A DNA stretch of 64,000 nt, taken from positions 124,001-188,000 of the forward strand of contig JAJIRX010000704.1 in the NCBI GenBank assembly GCA_023853785.1, written 5' to 3'. Below, piece by piece: positions 59,801 to 64,000 of the stretch; the stretch's first letter is position 1, and every line of letters starts with the position of its first letter. The DNA is from Psilocybe azurescens. Its lineage: Eukaryota > Basidiomycota > Agaricomycetes > Agaricales > Agrocybaceae. The position numbers and the translations under genes were made by a program. The notes below the pieces were generated by a model. That model saw only the letters and a program-made list of their open reading frames with translations. It ran no database searches and was not told the DNA's origin.

Positions 59801-61203
59801 AATGCGTACACTGCTTTGTTCACAGACATTCAACGGCACGTTAAAGTGAAACCATTGCCATATGTCATCGCAGGGAAACTCCTTTTAAAATGGCACTTGG
59901 GCATGGCCGCACGCGCACGTCGCACCAACTCGATAATTGCAGATCACCTTCACACAATAGTAGGAACGCCAAGTGGATATAGGTATTTACGGAATTGGTC
60001 TCTTAATATCCGCACTAGGCTGCGTATTCTAGTCGTCAGCTCCTGTCCGTTTACAAAGCATTTCTGGGATGATTCTACCTACCTCAGCTATCAATACGTA
60101 TAAACTCCGACGGCCGCAGCAAGAAATTGAGAGTACAATCCACCTTGTGGCCAAAACGAAGAACGGTGGCACAAGGGCAGTAGTACAGGTATTGCCTGTA
60201 CTTATAATTTCCTAGAAAGTCGAGCTGCACCACTCCTCTGGGATTCCGGGATTAATGCGTTTCGCTTGAAGTTTGTACGTCAGAAGAATACCTGAAGGAC
60301 CACCGACTGTATGATGCTCACAAAGGCTGCGCACCTTCGAGCAGAGATCAGCTGCACGATGGAAGATTCCGAACCCTGAGAGCTTCTATCTCGAATGCCT
60401 TGGTCGACGGACTGCCTTTCTCAGCTCTGGATCACTTTTTATAACAATGCTCACTGGAACGGACCGAGCCACCTGGATCAAGAGATAAACCATCTCGTTA
60501 GAGAGCAAAAAGATTTTCATGGAGTCAGCGTTCATTGCGGGAATTTTCCCATCATGATTGGATTCCCCGGTCAAACAAAGGGAAAGATAGTCATTTTGGA
60601 CCACTATGGCATCCTTAACATAGCACATATAGGTGCCTATACATCAAGTCGCCGGCCCCGTCGAAGGGAACAAAACTCGGTATTTATCGTTGCAGAAGGT
60701 GCGACATGCAGATGCGCGACCGGAAAATGAGAATCTCCATAATAATGGAATAAAGGATTTTTCTGAAAGACACATAGCTTGCGAGCCAACGCGTCCAGGA
60801 ATGTCGGAACTGGATATCCTGAGCCATCAGACACGCTAATTTAGCCATGTTGGATAACGAAGGGAGATCATAAACATCGATATCATATACAAAGGACAGA
60901 TATTACCTGGGCTCACGGTTCATGACTATGGCGGAGATTAGATATGAGTAGAAAATGACGTAGAAAAGTACACACCAACTAAGGACCTCGATCAAAGAAC
61001 TACCATACCCATTTAATACGCGTCAAGGATGCTGATGTTGAATTGGAGAAGCCCCTTTGTCGTTAGGAGCTTTATAAACAAATCAATATATGTTGAAGAA
61101 CACGCGATCGATTGCAGTCCTTTGTTGTTCAGGAAAAGATGCAATTAGAAACTGATAAAATACACAAGATCCAGAGAATAAGATGTATGGGCGCAAGTAG
61201 CGA
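56885..61203. other. Long gene-poor region
   Basis: About 4.3 kb with no gene I can support. Frames such as 57053-57391 (one hydrophobic segment), 59816-60103 and 60395-60730 have no family motif. It may hold non-coding transcripts or untranslated regions. Confidence 0.4.
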
Positions 61204-61832
61204 TTATCCCCAAGCCGGCGTGGTGCTATTGGCGCATTTTAAGATGTCATGAGACAGGAGAATAAACATTATTTCTTACCTGTAATTTACTATAAGATAT
61301 CCCTCGGTGGAGAAGGACTAGCAACGTCAATCACGATGCACGTAAAACCCAATTGCCGAAACTCACCTTATAGAGATTCAGTACGGTATCGTCGGGAGCA
61401 GGAGAAAAAGTGGAGTTGATATAGAGGAACTAAATAGGCCAGTCAGCCAGAACAAGCAAAATGCGATGGAAAAGGCATACCAAGGGTTCGCCTTTCTGCC
61501 AACCCAATTCCTTCCTCAAAAACTGAATAACGGCCTGAAATCGGTTGGTGGCGATGATCTTGTAAACGTTTTGCTTCATTATGGGAGCATTTCCGACGCC
61601 CTTAAACCTAACAACAACTGAGAGACGCGAATGTTGAGTTGGATGCTTCGGGCTCAACGCCAAATTTAGGCAAAATCCACGTACCCTTTGGTGAATCCTT
61701 CTTCTTGTAAGTCTCAAGAGCTTTAACCACCTCTTCACTCAGTTCGGGTCTATCATTGTTCGCCACTAACGATGGAAGATTCCGAGAACTTTGTCTGGGG
61801 GTAAGTTCAGGACCTGCGACCACTTGGGCCAT
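61204..61832 (-). CDS. ATG12: Ubiquitin-like autophagy protein Atg12
   Basis: Ubiquitin-like modifier conjugated to Atg5, required for autophagosome formation. It starts MAQVVAGPELTPRQSSRNLP, with a variable N-terminal region. The ubiquitin fold reads VVVRFKGVGNAPIMKQN, FQAVIQFLRKELGWQ, FLYINSTFSPAPDDTVLNLY and STEGYLIVNYSTTPAWG, ending with the C-terminal Gly used for conjugation at 61204. Five exons fit, with GT-AG introns near 61683-61620, 61480-61433, 61371-61325 and 61280-61227. No frame breaks were seen. It is divergently arranged with the SGNH esterase gene. Confidence 0.93.
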
Positions 61833-62119
61833 TCTGGTGATGGAGAACCTCCTCAAGTGTTTATAACAGAGCACAACGCCATTGTTCAAATAAATATAAA
61901 ATATTACATAATATAATATAGCAGTGTTATCATATTAAAATTTGTAATTACATATGTAACTAAATTTTCGAATTCTGACTCCGATTTAACTTTGACTATG
62001 AGCACTTGAACTTGAAGCTGACCAACGCCTACTATGTATCGCTGAACGCTGTCTCTCAGATCAATCGACTATCTCTCTACTACTTAGGAACATCGGTCTG
62101 TACATTGCCTTTCATTTTT
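61833..62119. promoter_or_regulatory. Divergent promoter region, ATG12 and SGNH esterase
   Basis: A short, very A/T-rich shared upstream region. It contains a perfect 12-bp palindrome TTACATATGTAA at 61948-61959, which could be a binding site for a dimeric regulator. No specific factor can be named. Confidence 0.4.
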
Positions 62120-63304
62120 ATGGTGTATCGCAGTTATCGATACCTATCCAAGCTCTGGAAAATGAAAAGTGACAAGTTGCCCGGGCAAACCTCAACAGAC
62201 GGTGAGGAAAAGCCGACGTCCAAAGTATACCAGATTGGAACATCTTGGACTGGCTTTTCCGCCCTGCGGTATCTATTTATTTTGTTCGTGGCGCTCTTTA
62301 TGACCTTTACAATTTTAATTCTTAACACCCGAATGCGTACTATTTTATATTTAGTGGAGATTCGTACAGCGATGTTGGGTACACAACGTTTCGCACACGG
62401 GTGACTCCTAGTGCAGCTCAACCCCTTGGTATGGAGTTTCCTGGAATGACATTTAATGAGGAAGGCCTTCCAAACTGGGTCGGCCATTTGATATCGAAAT
62501 ACTGTCCGCCTCCTCGCTTCAATCCTTCTTTAAAACCACAGGAACAGGATACGCAGTATATTCAGTCCCCTATCCTGGTGTATGATTACGCAATAGGTGG
62601 TCAGACTGTAGACGGCGTTCGCTTTCAGATTGAGAATCATTTCCTTCCACATTTAGGGAAGAATCCTCCAGAGGCTACTTGGAATGCATCAAACTCGATC
62701 TTTAGTCAGTTGATTTTCTCTTTTCTCGTCGGACACCTCTCATCGCTATGTCGTGTAGTAACCTGGGTCGGGATCAACGATTGCGGGTAGGCTATTCTGA
62801 CGATTTTGGCTCATATTCATTCTATACTAACCTATATAGGAGATATGCCGATGGCCACATGGCAATCAAGGAACTCATTGCAGCTCAGGAGAAACTATAC
62901 CATGCTGGTGCTCGCAATTTTTTATTTATAGATGTACCACCTATACATCGAAGTCCTGCCAGTAGGGAATTTGCAGTTATCCAATCATGGTGCATACGAC
63001 TAATTTCTGTAAAGTTCCCAAACGCGAAGAAGAATCAAGTTCTTCAATTTATCGCAATTGGAACGCAACTTTGGGAGAGGCTCTTGAAGAATTCTCCAAA
63101 AGCCATGAAGACATGTCAATCTTTATGTTTTCATCGTTCGAAGTCTTTGAGAATGTCCTCAACAAGCCACAAGATTATGGTATCAAAGAAAAGGAAGTAC
63201 GCAAAACAGGCGGAGCTATCTGGGTGGATCATCTCCATCCCACGAGCAAAATGCATGACATACTTGCATCGTCTTTGGCGGATTTCTTAGGGAAAATTGA
63301 ATGA
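62120..63304 (+). CDS. SGNH/GDSL-type esterase (CE16-like)
   Basis: Carbohydrate-esterase-like SGNH hydrolase. Block I is FGDSYSDVGYT, formed across an intron (62283-62351) and containing the catalytic Ser. Block III is WVGINDCG (about 62762-62788) with the Asn. Block V is WVDHLHPTSKMHD (about 63222-63260) with Asp and His. It ends LADFLGKIE. Upstream in the same frame (about 62040-62150) lies a hydrophobic segment LGTSVCTLPFIFMVY that looks like a membrane anchor; an ATG at 61998 would reach it only if one base is missing near 62003. The first in-frame ATG is 62120. Other introns lie at about 62704-62758, 62789-62840 and 62960-63010. Confidence 0.85.
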
Positions 63305-64000
63305 TCATCCGCTTGTTACCGGACTTCCAGAGGCTATATCTGTAATTACAGTGGAAACGTTGGTCCGCAGCATCAATTGTATGTCCCGGTCTTCACCGCG
63401 CTTTTACTGTACACTTATTATACCATCTCAAGTCGCTAGAATGTTTGAACGAGAAGATGATTGCTGCTATGGATACACGAATTTTAGATACTGAATTTTT
63501 AATAACTATGTCTGCACTGGACCGGGTCTTTCTGGTATCAACGCTCGTTCGATCGATTAATCAGGGAGCACTCGTGCTGTGGCCCGAGCTTCTCGCCGGA
63601 CCAGGCTGCCGCAAAAATGATAATAGAACCCTCTCACGTTTCTCCTGGGTATCGTCTGTGTTGACCATTTGCAATGCTATTGAGTGTCGAGGACTTCTCT
63701 GGCGCTCTATATCGTTTTGTCCTCGCGTACTTGACCCATCATTGAGCCATGGAGGCATGGAAGCCATGACGGTCTCGCCAAACAAAGTTCTTGAGCGCGA
63801 GAATTGGACTCTAACCGCGATTAGTACAAATACGATTCCTACACCAATTTTAGTACATGTTCGCAACGCCAAAAGACATCAGCAAAAATTCTCACCCATA
63901 CTGGGGATCACGGCGTTTTGAACAATCAGCTGGGCATTGTGGTGTAATGGAAAAAGGATGATGAGAATGAGCAGCTGGAAGGTATAGATCATCGCACTCT
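63305..64000. other. Window end, no supported gene
   Basis: A 158-codon plus frame (63445-63921) overlaps a 103-codon minus frame (63561-63872). Neither has a motif I recognise, so I cannot tell which, if either, is real. A gene may continue beyond the window. Confidence 0.4.

Noticed and set aside
63935..63990. tRNA-like start GCATTGTGGTGTAATGG near the window end
   Set aside because: No matching anticodon arm, T-arm or acceptor 3' strand follows.
1..64000. CRISPR arrays, ribosomal operons, bacterial-type operons
   Set aside because: None present; spliceosomal introns throughout show nuclear eukaryotic DNA.

Overview
The window is nuclear DNA of a filamentous basidiomycete, most likely an agaricomycete. 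Genes are dense and cut by many short introns of about 48-96 nt. The protein families fit that group: DUF6533-like 7TM protein, GT90/CAP10 protein, EXPERA protein, AIF2-like oxidoreductases and fungal UDP-glycosyltransferases. The species cannot be named from the sequence.

Layout. 0-11.5 kb: three tandem RasGEF genes on the plus strand. A 3.7-kb degenerate hAT transposon with an intact 8-bp target duplication sits between the first and second. 12.1-13.6 kb (minus): Mo25/HymA scaffold gene. 14-26.5 kb: two AIF2/FSP1-like oxidoreductase genes (minus) alternate with two UDP-glycosyltransferase genes (plus), with a NUBPL-type Fe-S P-loop NTPase gene between them. 26.6-27.1 kb: a small serine palmitoyltransferase subunit (minus). 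27.9-30.5 kb: alternative NADH dehydrogenase (NDH-2). 31.2 kb: an intron-containing tRNA-Tyr. 33.6-35 kb: 7TM protein. 35.5-37.8 kb: GT90 glycosyltransferase (minus). 39.2-40.1 kb: EXPERA/EBP-like protein (minus). 42.06-42.65 kb: a 585-bp pogo/Tigger-like MITE. 44.7-45.4 kb: a secreted repeat precursor with 14 short Trp-ending peptides separated by Kex2 and Glu-Ala signals, built like yeast alpha-factor. 46.6-48.9 kb: bestrophin-like channel. 51.4-54 kb: glycyl-tRNA synthetase. 56.4-56.9 kb: a tiny four-exon gene. 61.2-61.8 kb: ATG12 (minus), divergent from an SGNH/GDSL esterase (62-63.3 kb).

Functional themes are mitochondrial redox (NDH-2, NUBPL, possibly the AIF2 pair), lipid and sterol biology (SPT subunit, EXPERA, UGTs), Ras/Mo25 signalling and a secreted peptide precursor. 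I see no obvious biosynthetic cluster.

The two strongest observations are the peptide precursor at 44.7 kb and a run of apparent single-base deficits, mostly in homopolymers, that break conserved genes including glycyl-tRNA synthetase. The deficits look like assembly or consensus errors, and they matter when reading every gene model here. Exon boundaries were inferred by eye from splice motifs and family conservation.
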